A stretch of DNA of 64,000 nt from PALSA-894 sp034669145 (GTDB taxonomy: Bacteria; Pseudomonadota; Alphaproteobacteria; Rhizobiales; Xanthobacteraceae), in NCBI GenBank assembly GCA_034669145.1, contig JAXDNY010000058.1, positions 5,719-69,718 of the forward strand. Direction: 5' to 3'. The notes under the pieces were generated by a model. It searched no databases, was not told the origin of the DNA, and saw only the letters and a program-made list of their open reading frames with translations. This document shows, piece by piece, positions 7,239-16,034 of this stretch (the stretch's first letter is position 1; every line of letters starts with the position of its first letter). A program made the position numbers and the translations under genes.

Positions 7239-10169
7239 TCACGCCGCCCGGACTTCGCAAAGGGTAGCTTTCGGCTCCTGCATCCCCGTCACCGGGTCGT
7301 AGCCGTAAGTGGTGAGCGTGTTTGCGCTCTCGCCGAGGACGATCGGGTCGGAGCCCTTCGGGTACTTGCTGCGCTGGTCGACGCCCTGGAAGTAGCCGGC
7401 GAAGTGGAACGGCATCCACACGACGCCCTTGGCGACACGCTCAGTGATGAACACCTTCATGCGCGCCTTCGAGTTGCTCTCGGCGCCGGTGACCCAGACC
7501 CAGCTATGGTTCTTGATCTTGCGCGCGAGCGCGTCTGCCGGATTGAGTTCGACGAACATGTCCTGCTTCAGTTCGGCGAGCCACTTGTTGGAACGCGTTT
7601 CCTCGCCACCGCCTTCGTATTCGACCAGCCGTCCGGAGGTGAGGATCAGCGGGAATTGCGCGTGAACGCGCTTGTCGACCGCGGCTTTCTGCACCGAGAA
7701 GCCGATGTTGGGCACGCGGAACTGTTTTGCGTCGGGGAGGGTCGGATATTTCGCGACCAGATCGGGCCGCGGCGTGAAGATTGGTTCGCGATGCACCGGG
7801 ATCGCGTCCGGCAGGCCCCACGCGACCACGCGCGCCTTCGCGTTTCCGTAGGGCGCGCAACCGCGTTCGATCGCGACGCGCTGGATGCCGCCGGAAAGAT
7901 CCGTCGACCACGAAACCGTATCGGGGGTATTGCCGCCAACCTTCTGGATCGCGGCGAGTTCGGCGGCGGTCAAATCCTTGTCCCAGCCGAGCTTCTTGAG
8001 AACACCGAGTGTAAACTCCGGATAGCCGTCCTGGATTTCCGATCCGGCGGAATAAGAGCCGTCGGCCAGTATGCTGACCTTGCGCTTGCTGCCATCGGGC
8101 AGCGTTTCTTCGCGCTCCACGCCGAAGCGGGCGCGGAACGTGCCGCCGCCTTCCTTCACCGGAATGTTCGTGTTGTAGAGAATCGGCGAACCGGGATGCC
8201 GAAACTCCGGCGTTCCCCAGCACGGCCACGGCAGACCGTAAGCATCGCCACCGATCTCCGGATCGTCCTTCGGCGCGCGCAACGTCACCACGTCGAACTT
8301 CGACTGGTTGCGCATGTGCGCCTTCAGCCGCTCGGGCGATTGCCCGCAATAGCCGGTCGACCAGCCGCCGCGATTGATCTCGCGAAGGATATCTTCCGCC
8401 AGCACCGCGCCGTTCTCGACCTTGATGTTCTTGAACATCTGGTCGGCGAAGCCGAGCTTCTTCGCGAAGAGATACATGATGTCGTAGTCGTTCTTGCATT
8501 CGAAGATCGGCTTGACGATCTGCTCGCCCCATTGGAGCGACCGGTTGGATGCGGTGCGCGATCCGTCCATCTCGAAGCTGGTGCCGGTCGGCAGCAGGTA
8601 TGTGCCGTTCTTGCGCCCGGAGAGCACGGACCACGTCGTCGGATAGGGATCGCACACGACCAGGAGATCGAGCTTCTCCATCGCTTTCGCGGAGTCCGGC
8701 ATGCGCGTGATGGTGTTCGCGCCGTGTCCCATGACGAACATCGCCTTCATGGTGTCGGGCTGGTCGACCTGATCCTTCGGCAGCGACGTCGCGTCGAACC
8801 AGCGCGTGCTGGTGATGCCGGGCGATTCCATCAGCGTCTTGCTGTGGAAGCGTGAGGCCATCCAATCGTAGTCGACCTCCCAGACGCGGCACCAATGCTT
8901 CCAGGCGCCTTCGGCGAGGCCGTAGTAGAGCGGCAGCGTCGTAACATCGAGGCCGAGATCAGTCGCGCCCTGCACGTTGGTGTGACCGCGGAAGATGTTC
9001 GCGCCGCCTCCGGACAGGCCGACATTGCCGGTCGCGAGCAGCAGGATGCAGCTTGCGCGCACGTTCGCGGTGCCGACCGTGAACTGGGTCTGTCCCATCG
9101 CCCAGACCAGTGTTGCGGGGCGCTGCTTGGCGAAGATTTCGGCGACGCGCTTCACTTGCGCTTCCGGCAGGCCGGTGACGCGCTCGACCTCGTCGGGCGG
9201 CCACTTCTCGACTTCCTTGCGGATGTCGTCCATGCCGTAGACGCGTTGGCGGATGAAGTCCTTGTCCTCCCAGCCGTTCTTGAAGATGTGCCAGAGCAGC
9301 CCGTAAATCGTCGGGATGTGCGTGCCCGGACGCACCCTCACGAACTCGGTCGCGTGCGCGGCGGTACGCGTCATGCGCGGATCGATCACGATCATGTTCG
9401 CGCGATTGAGTTCCTTGCCTTCGAGGATGTGCTGCAGCGACACCGGATGCGCCTCGGCCGGATTGCCGCCCATGATCATGATGGTTTTGGCATGACGGAT
9501 ATCGTTGTAGCTGTTGGTCATCGCGCCATAGCCCCACGTGTTCGCAACGCCCGCGACCGTGGTGGAGTGACAGATGCGCGCCTGATGGTCGGAGTTGTTG
9601 GTGCCCCAGAACGCTGCGAATTTGCGATTGAGATAGGCAGCCTCATTGGTGAACTTGGCGGAGCCGAGCCAATAGACCGAATCCGGTCCGGACTTTTCGC
9701 GGATTGCGAGCAGCTTGTTGCCGATCTCCTCGATCGCCTGATCCCACGAGACGCGGTTCCATTGCCCGTCAACGAGCTTCATCGGGTAGCGCAGGCGGCG
9801 TTCGCTCAACACATCGTCGCGCACTGCCGCGCCCTTGCAGCAATGCGAGCCGCGATTGATCGGCGAGTCCCAGCCCGGCTCCTGACCGGTCCACACGCCA
9901 TTCGCGACCTCGGCGATCACCGTGCAGCCGACCGAGCAATGCGTGCAGACATTCTTGCGAACCGCGACCGTTGCGCCGGCAGGAGGCGGCGGCCCGGCAT
10001 CGGCCCTGCGGACAGCGCCGGGCGAGAGCGTACCAAGCGTGGCGAGTCCGCCGGCGGCAAGACCGGAACGGCGCAGAAACGCGCGGCGATCGAGGCCGCC
10101 ACTTTCACCCGTGAGCTTCGCCGCAAGGGTGCCGCGGCGAGGGTCGCGTTGCGCTCTCTTGATCAGCAC
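7239..10169 (-). CDS. Formate dehydrogenase alpha subunit, Mo/W-bisMGD, Tat-exported
   Basis: A catalytic subunit of 976 residues that oxidises formate to CO2. A Tat signal DRRAFLRR lies at about residues 27-34. The FeS motif C75-C78-C82-C110 (CTHCSVGC and later HCC) comes next. The active-site Cys-His pair is C200-H201 in ARICHSTTVAG, so this is the cysteine form and not selenocysteine. The block WGYGAMTNSYNDIRHAK binds the cofactor. GTG at 10167-10169 is chosen because GGGAGG lies five bases upstream; a GTG at 10182-10184 overlapping the upstream stop (GTGA) is the alternative. The product should be periplasm-facing with the beta and gamma subunits. The metal (Mo or W) cannot be read from sequence. 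Confidence 0.95.
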   Translation of the reverse strand: MLIKRAQRDPRRGTLAAKLTGESGGLDRRAFLRRSGLAAGGLATLGTLSPGAVRRADAGPPPPAGATVAVRKNVCTHCSVGCTVIAEVANGVWTGQEPGWDSPINRGSHCCKGAAVRDDVLSERRLRYPMKLVDGQWNRVSWDQAIEEIGNKLLAIREKSGPDSVYWLGSAKFTNEAAYLNRKFAAFWGTNNSDHQARICHSTTVAGVANTWGYGAMTNSYNDIRHAKTIMIMGGNPAEAHPVSLQHILEGKELNRANMIVIDPRMTRTAAHATEFVRVRPGTHIPTIYGLLWHIFKNGWEDKDFIRQRVYGMDDIRKEVEKWPPDEVERVTGLPEAQVKRVAEIFAKQRPATLVWAMGQTQFTVGTANVRASCILLLATGNVGLSGGGANIFRGHTNVQGATDLGLDVTTLPLYYGLAEGAWKHWCRVWEVDYDWMASRFHSKTLMESPGITSTRWFDATSLPKDQVDQPDTMKAMFVMGHGANTITRMPDSAKAMEKLDLLVVCDPYPTTWSVLSGRKNGTYLLPTGTSFEMDGSRTASNRSLQWGEQIVKPIFECKNDYDIMYLFAKKLGFADQMFKNIKVENGAVLAEDILREINRGGWSTGYCGQSPERLKAHMRNQSKFDVVTLRAPKDDPEIGGDAYGLPWPCWGTPEFRHPGSPILYNTNIPVKEGGGTFRARFGVEREETLPDGSKRKVSILADGSYSAGSEIQDGYPEFTLGVLKKLGWDKDLTAAELAAIQKVGGNTPDTVSWSTDLSGGIQRVAIERGCAPYGNAKARVVAWGLPDAIPVHREPIFTPRPDLVAKYPTLPDAKQFRVPNIGFSVQKAAVDKRVHAQFPLILTSGRLVEYEGGGEETRSNKWLAELKQDMFVELNPADALARKIKNHSWVWVTGAESNSKARMKVFITERVAKGVVWMPFHFAGYFQGVDQRSKYPKGSDPIVLGESANTLTTYGYDPVTGMQEPKATLCEVRAA

Positions 10170-10180
10170 TGTCGCCTCCC

Positions 10181-10390
10181 TCACTTCGCCGGGTAGCGGT
10201 TGACCCGGTAGAAGGTCTGAACCTCCGGCGAGTCGGCGCGGTATCGAGGCTTGCGATCTTTGGCGCTCTCAACATTCTTGGCGGCCGCGGCTTTGGCCGG
10301 AACGGTGCTGACAGCCGCCGCGCCGGCCCCCGCCGCCAGCACGCGGAGAACATCGCGGCGGCCGAGTGTGGGACTGGAGCGATCGTTCAT
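10181..10390 (-). CDS. Formate dehydrogenase region TAT-target small protein
   Basis: A peptide of about 69 residues with a twin-arginine motif GRRDVLRVL, an Ala-rich hydrophobic stretch and the conserved tail ADSPEVQTFYRVNRYP. This matches the small proteins that precede alphaproteobacterial formate dehydrogenases (family TIGR02811). Its stop overlaps or abuts the start of the alpha gene, indicating translational coupling. The start is uncertain: ATG at 10388-10390 is used, and an ATG five codons further upstream (10403-10405) is also possible. Neither has a strong ribosome site. Its role is unknown and is presumed to be in assembly or export of the enzyme. Confidence 0.8.
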   Translation of the reverse strand: MNDRSSPTLGRRDVLRVLAAGAGAAAVSTVPAKAAAAKNVESAKDRKPRYRADSPEVQTFYRVNRYPAK

Positions 10391-10557
10391 GGGTGTTGTC
10401 TTCATTTGCGCGTAATTTGCGCGTGCCGCGAGCGCGTTCCCTCCCAAGTATGGCGAGTCCCCAGCGGCGCGCTTTGGAGCTATTGCTCAGTCTGTTGCGG
10501 CTTTGCGCAGTACGTCAGAACTCGGCTCCGGGCCGTCCCGAAAACGTGCCCGGCCGG

Positions 10558-12483
10558 CTATCGATGATGGTGTTTCGAATGGTGCTCGGAACTTGGCGAC
10601 CCGTGCCGACCGGGGTCGATCACCCGGATAAGTCCCATCATCCCTTTGTCTTCGTGACCGAGAATGTGGCAGTGAAAGACGAATTCGCCCGAGATGTTTC
10701 TGCGAAAACGCATCAGTAACCGCACTTTGCCGGGCGTCACCGGCTCGTTTGGCGACCAGTTTGCATCCGGCAAAGCCACCGGCACGTTGATCGTATCCAG
10801 CATCCGGCCTTGGACAAATTTGTCGTCACTTTCGAGTACGCGGAAATGCAGTTGATGAATGTGGAAGTTATGGAGCTCATGCGTGAAGTTGAGGATGGTC
10901 CATTCCTCGACGCTGTCGGGCTCGACCTCCACCACCGATGAGGGACTGCCCCCCATCGGATACGGCTCGATGATCGCATCCGGCCGCGACACCTCAGTGA
11001 TGTAGAAATCCGTCTTGCTGCTTTTCGCCCGCTGATATTCGGTGAACGCGAAGGTCCGCCGGCGCACGGGTGCTGTTGCGGGCGAAACCTCATCGGCAGG
11101 CTGAGGTGTCGTCCGTGGCGGAACCGATGCCAGCCCGGCTGGGACAGTTGAGGAAGTTGTCTCGATCCTCACAGCGAGCAAGTCGCGCGCCGGCATGAGG
11201 TCTCCCGCGCAACCCGTCTCCACTGCCTCGCTGCGCAGGACGACACGATGGTGCGTGGCCGGCGCATCGAGCTTGATGTTGAATTCAAGCCGCCCGGCGG
11301 GCGGCACCATGATCGGGCCCGTGCTCGTTTGCGTTTCGGCAAACGGCACACCATCGAGGCCCACAATCTCGATCGGAATGCTTTGAGCGGTGCCGGAGTT
11401 GTCGATGTCAACGAGATGCACCCGAATATAAGTGTCGGCCGCGGCGTTGACGAGACGCCAAAGCTCTTTGCGGCCAGCGCCAACGCCGATCTCCGGCACC
11501 GCGCCGGCCGGGTTGAGGGCATCGCGGATCGAAATTCCGTTGATGCTGAGGAATGTTTCCTGATCCGGCGCCGAGCATTGAATTTGCGCCGCTGTGTCGA
11601 TGCACTTGCCGAATGCGCACTGCGGTAAGTGGGTCCCGATTCCAGACGCCGCGTCCACGGGCGGCGGCGCCGGCTTCGAATGGTGGCCGCCGGCAGTGGG
11701 ACGATTCGTCGGTGGGGTCGGAGCCGCCGCGTGTTCGGGCTCCGGTGCGGGATGGTCGCGCACGATCAGGATTCTATCCGGCATCGCGCGCTGCCGCCGT
11801 GCATCGTCACCGGCATCCTCGACCACGATTGCGCCGGACAATCCGAGCAGCGTCTGCGCTTCGCTCTCGCCGTGAAAGTGCGTGTGATACCAGTAGAGCC
11901 CGCGCGGGTGATCATCCGGGACGGCGATCTCGTAGGCGCTCTGGCACGCACCCGGCGACGCTTGTCCTTCGGGCGTGAAGTACGTGGTGACGACATCATC
12001 CCCAGGCGCGGTGGATGGACCGCACGGCACCGCCTTCACCTCCAGCCCATGGAAGTGCAAATTGGTATTGCCGGTCGGCTCATGATAGGCGCCAGGCACA
12101 ACGGCGAAATATCCCGGCGCGCCGGCAACGCCGGGAAAGCCGGTGGCGTGGCCGGGTGGTGTCGTCTTTCGCAGAACTGACGCGTCATTGATGCGATTGA
12201 ACAAGCGGACGCGGAGAATCTCACCGGGACGTACGCGAATCGTCGGCGCTATCCCCACCCGATCGCCGTTGGTGCGATCGACAAAACAAAGCCGATTCCC
12301 ATCCTGACGCGCTTCAAGCTCGATCGTCTGAATTCTCCCGCTCGCGCGGGCCATTTCAGGCGGATTCTCAAGCACCGTCGGTGTGGGGCCGCACCCCGAT
12401 GACATCGGCATCGGAGGCGCCGCAGAACCGCTCGACGGCCACGCGGCCAGTCCCAACAGCAGGACGAAGGAGATCGCGCGCAT
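10558..12483 (-). CDS. Secreted multicopper oxidase
   Basis: A 641-residue laccase-like enzyme with a Sec signal peptide (residues 1-22, cleavage after SGSAA). Copper-binding blocks are NLHFHGLE at 141-148 and YWYHTHFHGE around 197-206. HNFHIHQLHF lies near 538-547 and FHCHILGHEDKGMM near 603-616. The last block holds the His-Cys-His of the type 1/type 2-3 relay, with Met as the likely axial ligand. There is a Pro/His-rich insert around residues 233-265, and the C-terminus is histidine rich (EHHSKHHHR). The ATG at 12481-12483 follows an AAAGGATAGG ribosome site. It begins 32 bases after the aldo/keto reductase gene. Substrate is unknown; cuprous ion, Mn(II) or phenolics are typical of the family. 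Confidence 0.9.
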   Translation of the reverse strand: MRAISFVLLLGLAAWPSSGSAAPPMPMSSGCGPTPTVLENPPEMARASGRIQTIELEARQDGNRLCFVDRTNGDRVGIAPTIRVRPGEILRVRLFNRINDASVLRKTTPPGHATGFPGVAGAPGYFAVVPGAYHEPTGNTNLHFHGLEVKAVPCGPSTAPGDDVVTTYFTPEGQASPGACQSAYEIAVPDDHPRGLYWYHTHFHGESEAQTLLGLSGAIVVEDAGDDARRQRAMPDRILIVRDHPAPEPEHAAAPTPPTNRPTAGGHHSKPAPPPVDAASGIGTHLPQCAFGKCIDTAAQIQCSAPDQETFLSINGISIRDALNPAGAVPEIGVGAGRKELWRLVNAAADTYIRVHLVDIDNSGTAQSIPIEIVGLDGVPFAETQTSTGPIMVPPAGRLEFNIKLDAPATHHRVVLRSEAVETGCAGDLMPARDLLAVRIETTSSTVPAGLASVPPRTTPQPADEVSPATAPVRRRTFAFTEYQRAKSSKTDFYITEVSRPDAIIEPYPMGGSPSSVVEVEPDSVEEWTILNFTHELHNFHIHQLHFRVLESDDKFVQGRMLDTINVPVALPDANWSPNEPVTPGKVRLLMRFRRNISGEFVFHCHILGHEDKGMMGLIRVIDPGRHGSPSSEHHSKHHHR

Positions 12484-12515
12484 CACCTATCCTTTGGCAG
12501 GACGCGACCGCCGCC

Positions 12516-13541
12516 TCAGGCGGCGATGCTGCGCGCGGGCGGCGCCATGAATTCCGGGCCGACCGGATCGGCGATTGTCTCGCGCAGGATGCGATCGATC
12601 TCGGCCTTGGCGGAGGCATCGAGCTGCCAACCTGTCACCTCGTCGACCGGCAGCAATTGATGAGGATGACGGGCGCCCCATAGTGCCGTGGTGATGCCTT
12701 GATCGAGCATCCAGCGCACCGCGAGGTGAATTACGCGTTTGCCGAAGCGTTGAGCGAGTTGATCGAGCCGTTGGACCGCCGCGAGATACTGCGCGAACCG
12801 AGGCTCACGGAATTTTGGATCGTTGCGCCGCAAATCGTCTCCATCGAAAACGGTGTCGGGCCGCATGCGTCCGGACAGCAGGCCGCGGCACAGCGCGCCA
12901 TACCCCAACATGGCAATTCGGTTTTTCGCGCAGTAAGGCAGCAAGTCGGCTTCGATTCCGCGCTCGAACAGATTGTACGGCGGCTGCAGCACATGCAGCG
13001 GGGCGACGCGGCGGAACCGGTCCATCTGGGCGACCGAGAAATTGCTCACTCCGATGGCGCGGATCGTTCCCCGCCGGAACAGCGTGAGCATCGCGTCCGC
13101 GGTTTCCTCGATCGGCGTCAACGGATCGGGCCAGTGGACCTGGTAGATGTCGATGTAATCGGTGCGAAGCCTGCGCAGCGAGTCCGCGACCTCCTGCATG
13201 ATCCGGGCGCGGCTGGCATTGCGGAATACCTTTCCGCTTTGCCACTCGAGGCCGGTCTTGGTGGCAATGACGACGCGCGAGCGCAGTTTGGCCTCGGCGA
13301 TTGCCTTGCCGACAATTTCCTCGGAACGGCCGAAGCCATAGACCGGCGCCGTGTCGATGACGTTGATGCCGTGGTCGACCGCGGCGCGGATCGTTGCGAC
13401 CGATTCCGCCTCATCGGTTCCGCCCCACATCCATCCGCCGATCGCCCAAGTGCCGATTGCGACGCGCGACACCTTGAGCGACGTGCCGGGAACCTCGGCA
13501 AGGTCCATGGGAGTTTTGATTGCGCCGGCTTGAATGGTCAT
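12516..13541 (-). CDS. Aldo/keto reductase
   Basis: A 341-residue NADPH-dependent oxidoreductase with a TIM-barrel pattern. The catalytic tetrad is visible: Asp and Tyr in VIDTAPVYGFGRSEE, Lys in VIATKTGLEW, and His in IYQVHWPDP. The cofactor-binding C-terminal part is recognisable around the WMLDQGITTALWGARHP block. The ATG at 13539-13541 overlaps the upstream stop by four bases (ATGA) and follows an AGGAAGAGG site, so it is coupled to the dehydrogenase gene. The physiological aldehyde or ketone is not predictable. Confidence 0.9.
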   Translation of the reverse strand: MTIQAGAIKTPMDLAEVPGTSLKVSRVAIGTWAIGGWMWGGTDEAESVATIRAAVDHGINVIDTAPVYGFGRSEEIVGKAIAEAKLRSRVVIATKTGLEWQSGKVFRNASRARIMQEVADSLRRLRTDYIDIYQVHWPDPLTPIEETADAMLTLFRRGTIRAIGVSNFSVAQMDRFRRVAPLHVLQPPYNLFERGIEADLLPYCAKNRIAMLGYGALCRGLLSGRMRPDTVFDGDDLRRNDPKFREPRFAQYLAAVQRLDQLAQRFGKRVIHLAVRWMLDQGITTALWGARHPHQLLPVDEVTGWQLDASAKAEIDRILRETIADPVGPEFMAPPARSIAA

Positions 13542-14575
13542 GATCCTCTTCCTTGCGTGCTCGCAGTCTCGAATTGCGCGGCTGGTGCGACGAGCTGAAG
13601 TCCCGCTTCCTCGGCGGCGATCAGGCCGAGCGCCGTCCAATCGAGCTCCGCATAGCCGCGTGCGATTCCGGTAATCAGGCGATCCCGCACCACGCCGACC
13701 GATGGCATCGGAGCGCTTGCGCGCTCACCTTCGGCCAGTGTCAGGCGCACATCCTTGAGCGCCAGTGGAATGACGAAGCCCGCCGCATAACTCTGCGCGA
13801 GGATCTTGTCGCCGTAGATTCTATGCGCCCGCCCGCCGAACATCGTACCTGTCATGATGTCGACGAACGGCTTTGGATCGAACCCTCGTTTCAGCAGCAG
13901 TGCGACGGCTTCGCCGAGCATTTCCAGCGCGGTTGCGGTCATCATGTTGCCGAGCAACTTGACGAGGTTCGCGTATGCGGGTTCGGGACCGAGCACGAAG
14001 GTCCGTTGCCCGATGCGGTCGAGCAGCGGCTTGCAGCGCTCCACATCGGCCGACGCGCCGGCCGTGATAATGAACAGCTCACGCGCCGCGGCCGCGGCGG
14101 GGTTTCCGAAGACCGGCGCCGCCACGTAACCCTGCCCATGGCGCGCGTGTTCGCGCGCGAGGTCAGAGGCGGCAGCCGTACTGATCGTGCTCATCGAGAG
14201 ATGGATCGCGCCCTGCATCAATCCGGCGGCAAGGCCGCCGATGCCGAGATCGGCGCGCCCGAAAACAACCTCGCGAACGGCGGCATCGTCCGGCAGCATG
14301 CTGATGACGATGTCGCAGTCAAACAGATGAGTGAAATCGGTCGTGGGTTGGATACCGAGCGCCATGAGACTGTCGAAGCGATCCGGACGGCGGACATAGG
14401 CAATCACCCGATATCCAGCTGCGGACAGATTCGCCGCCATGGCGCTTCCCATGTGACCCAGTCCGACGAAGCCGACCTTTCGCACAGGCGTGTCGCGGCT
14501 TGATCCGTCGCCCGTTCGCCGCTCGCTGGGCGCAGCTTCGGGCGTTGCGAAACCACTCGATTCGCTTTTGAACAT
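13538..14575 (-). CDS. NAD(P)-dependent beta-hydroxyacid dehydrogenase (HIBADH/GarR family)
   Basis: A 345-residue protein with the N-terminal dinucleotide motif VGFVGLGHMGSAMAANL near residues 35-50. The catalytic-lysine block NLVKLLGNMMTATALEM follows in the middle. The C-terminal helical domain has the usual KDVRLTLAEGERASAPMPSV segment. The family reduces or oxidises 3-hydroxyacids such as 3-hydroxyisobutyrate or tartronate semialdehyde. The substrate block reads IHLSMSTIS where the classical form is VDAPVSGG-like further on, so I do not assign the substrate. ATG at 14573-14575 is used; a GTG twelve codons upstream is possible. Confidence 0.87.
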   Translation of the reverse strand: MFKSESSGFATPEAAPSERRTGDGSSRDTPVRKVGFVGLGHMGSAMAANLSAAGYRVIAYVRRPDRFDSLMALGIQPTTDFTHLFDCDIVISMLPDDAAVREVVFGRADLGIGGLAAGLMQGAIHLSMSTISTAAASDLAREHARHGQGYVAAPVFGNPAAAAARELFIITAGASADVERCKPLLDRIGQRTFVLGPEPAYANLVKLLGNMMTATALEMLGEAVALLLKRGFDPKPFVDIMTGTMFGGRAHRIYGDKILAQSYAAGFVIPLALKDVRLTLAEGERASAPMPSVGVVRDRLITGIARGYAELDWTALGLIAAEEAGLQLVAPAAQFETASTQGRGS

Positions 14576-14658
14576 GAGGCGGTCCTGTTTGGATACGGGT
14601 GCACCGTGCACGGATCGCGGGACCCGGCCGGCGCACTGCGTGATCTAGCGATGACCCA

Positions 14659-14679
14659 AAGCCGCGCTTGTCGCGGCTT
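14659..14679 (-). terminator. Possible terminator hairpin after the small secreted protein gene
   Basis: An 8-base perfect stem (AAGCCGCG with CGCGGCTT) with a 5-base loop, followed on the minus strand by a short T run (TTTGGG). It lies about 100 bases downstream of the small secreted gene ending at 14777. The T tail is weak, so it may be only a palindrome. Confidence 0.35.
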
Positions 14680-14776
14680 GTTGCGCCTGAAATGATCTTG
14701 CTGAGATCCTCCGCCCGAGCGGCGCAATCCTGACGTAGCTGGCGCCGCTCCGATGGCCGGAGATTCGGTAATTGTA

Positions 14777-15040
14777 CTACGGAGTATGAGTCTTCATGCG
14801 GCTATCAAGCCCTTCATGACCGTCTTGGTGGTGCGAGACAGGCGCGGATTGCATCGATGGAACCGGGGCAGGGTGCATAAGCTGCGGTGCGTTTCCATTT
14901 GGCATATAGCCGTAGACTTCGGGATCGGCGTAGTGCGGATAGCGATTGCTCATGTTTGGGTCGAAGCTCTGCGCGAACGCAGCATTACTTGTGACGGCGA
15001 CGAGCGCCGCGGCGAGTGCGATTTTGGTTTTGGTGAGCAT
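14777..15040 (-). CDS. Small secreted protein, copy 1 of a tandem pair
   Basis: An 87-residue protein with a clear Sec signal peptide (MLTKTKIALAAALVAVTS, cleavage after AFAQ near residue 24). The mature start is SFDPNMSNRYPHYADPEVYG. It is a paralog of the protein encoded 275 bases upstream: both share the signal peptide and the FDPNxxNRYPxYADP block, then diverge. The tail here is His/Met/Pro rich. A perfect AAGGAG ribosome site precedes the ATG at 15038-15040. No named domain is recognised. Similar short exported proteins are, from memory, repeated in Bradyrhizobium-like genomes. Confidence 0.75.
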   Translation of the reverse strand: MLTKTKIALAAALVAVTSNAAFAQSFDPNMSNRYPHYADPEVYGYMPNGNAPQLMHPAPVPSMQSAPVSHHQDGHEGLDSRMKTHTP

Positions 15041-15239
15041 TTTCTGACTCCTTCAGCGGGATTAGCAGACTAACCCCTACGGCGTACAGATGTACTCGGA
15101 CTCTCCAGAATGATCATCACGACCAGTCGCGCACGTTCACGAAGCCGGTGTTGGAAGGCGATTCTCAAGCCGCAGCAGGAGACCCGGCTCACACTGCTGG
15201 CTCTCGAGCAAAACACGTCGCACGCGGCCTAAACGGGAA

Positions 15240-15261
15240 ACAGCCGGCGCGGGCCGGCTGT
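15240..15261 (-). terminator. Terminator hairpin downstream of small secreted copy 2
   Basis: A 9-base stem ACAGCCGGC/GCCGGCTGT with a 4-base loop, followed on the minus strand by a T-rich tail (TTTCCCGTTT). It lies 54 bases past the stop of the gene at 15315-15611 and fits a Rho-independent terminator. Confidence 0.65.
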
Positions 15262-15271
15262 CTTCTGGCTA

Positions 15272-15291
15272 ACCCGGTGTAGACACCGGGT
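15272..15291. terminator. Second perfect hairpin in front of the terminator
   Basis: A nearly perfect palindrome, ACCCGGTGT then AG then ACACCGGGT, located between the stop at 15315 and the hairpin at 15240-15261. There is no T run directly after it. It may protect the 3' end of the message or act together with the following hairpin. Confidence 0.5.
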
Positions 15292-15314
15292 CTGCTATTG
15301 CTTGTGTGCGGCGA

Positions 15315-15611
15315 TTACCAGCCGCCGCCGCGAGACTGCGCCCAATCCTGGCCGTAGCTGGTGTCGCCCTGATTGCCGGGAACGTTACGATTGTACTGCG
15401 GAGCGGCTTGTCCGTAGTCGAACGTCGCCTCCGGCTGGCTCAGCTGCACCGGTGCGGACTGGAGCATGCCGTCCGCAATCCGTTCACCGATCGGATCGGC
15501 GTAGGCCGGATAGCGGTTGGCAAGGTTCGGGTCAAAATCCTGCGCCAGCGCGACGGTGCTGGTCACAGCAACAAGGGTCGCAGCGAGTGCGATCTTGATC
15601 TTGGTAAACAT
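15315..15611 (-). CDS. Small secreted protein, copy 2 of a tandem pair
   Basis: A 98-residue protein with a Sec signal peptide (MFTKIKIALAATLVAVTS, cleavage after ALAQ near residue 24) and the mature start DFDPNLANRYPAYADP shared with the neighbouring copy. The rest is Gln/Tyr/Gly rich and ends QSRGGGW. The ATG at 15609-15611 has GAGGAG seven bases upstream. Two hairpins follow the stop codon. Function unknown. Confidence 0.78.
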   Translation of the reverse strand: MFTKIKIALAATLVAVTSTVALAQDFDPNLANRYPAYADPIGERIADGMLQSAPVQLSQPEATFDYGQAAPQYNRNVPGNQGDTSYGQDWAQSRGGGW

Positions 15612-16034
15612 GGTTCAACTCCTCGAAGTGAAGTGTACGGTTCATTTTTTTGAAGTCGTGTTCTTGCGACTCCGTTGCCGAGACCGCGTGTCCCGGCGAT
15701 AGACAACAGGTGGGAGCGAGACGGCGAATTCCCAATCACGAGCGCTCGCGTGCGATCACGAAAAACATGAATGAGTTGTGATCGCGCGCGGCGATTTTGC
15801 TCGCGGGGCGCAACATGCAAATCACCTCGGCAAGATTGCACCAGCCGGAGCAAGAACGGTGGAGCGGACCAACGCGGACATCGGCGCCGCATCGCCGAAA
15901 GTCTAACTGTGGGCCAGGAGCGGAGCTCCGCCATTCCAGTATTGAGCGCACTCCGAAACGTGATCTAATGCCCGCGGGGTCCGAAAAGGCCCAATGGCTC
16001 GCGCGGAATTTCCTCCTTCAGGCAGGGAACTGTC
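15612..16034. other. Gene-free stretch between divergent transcription units
   Basis: About 423 bases between the minus-strand small secreted gene and the plus-strand importer operon. Short open frames exist on both strands, but none has a ribosome site or a recognisable protein. The region should hold promoters for both directions; I could not pick out convincing -35/-10 pairs. No repeat or tRNA was seen. Confidence 0.5.

Noticed and set aside
15736..15951. Possible small gene of 71 codons on the minus strand in the gap before the importer operon
   Set aside because: No ribosome site, no domain and Arg/Cys-rich composition as expected by chance.
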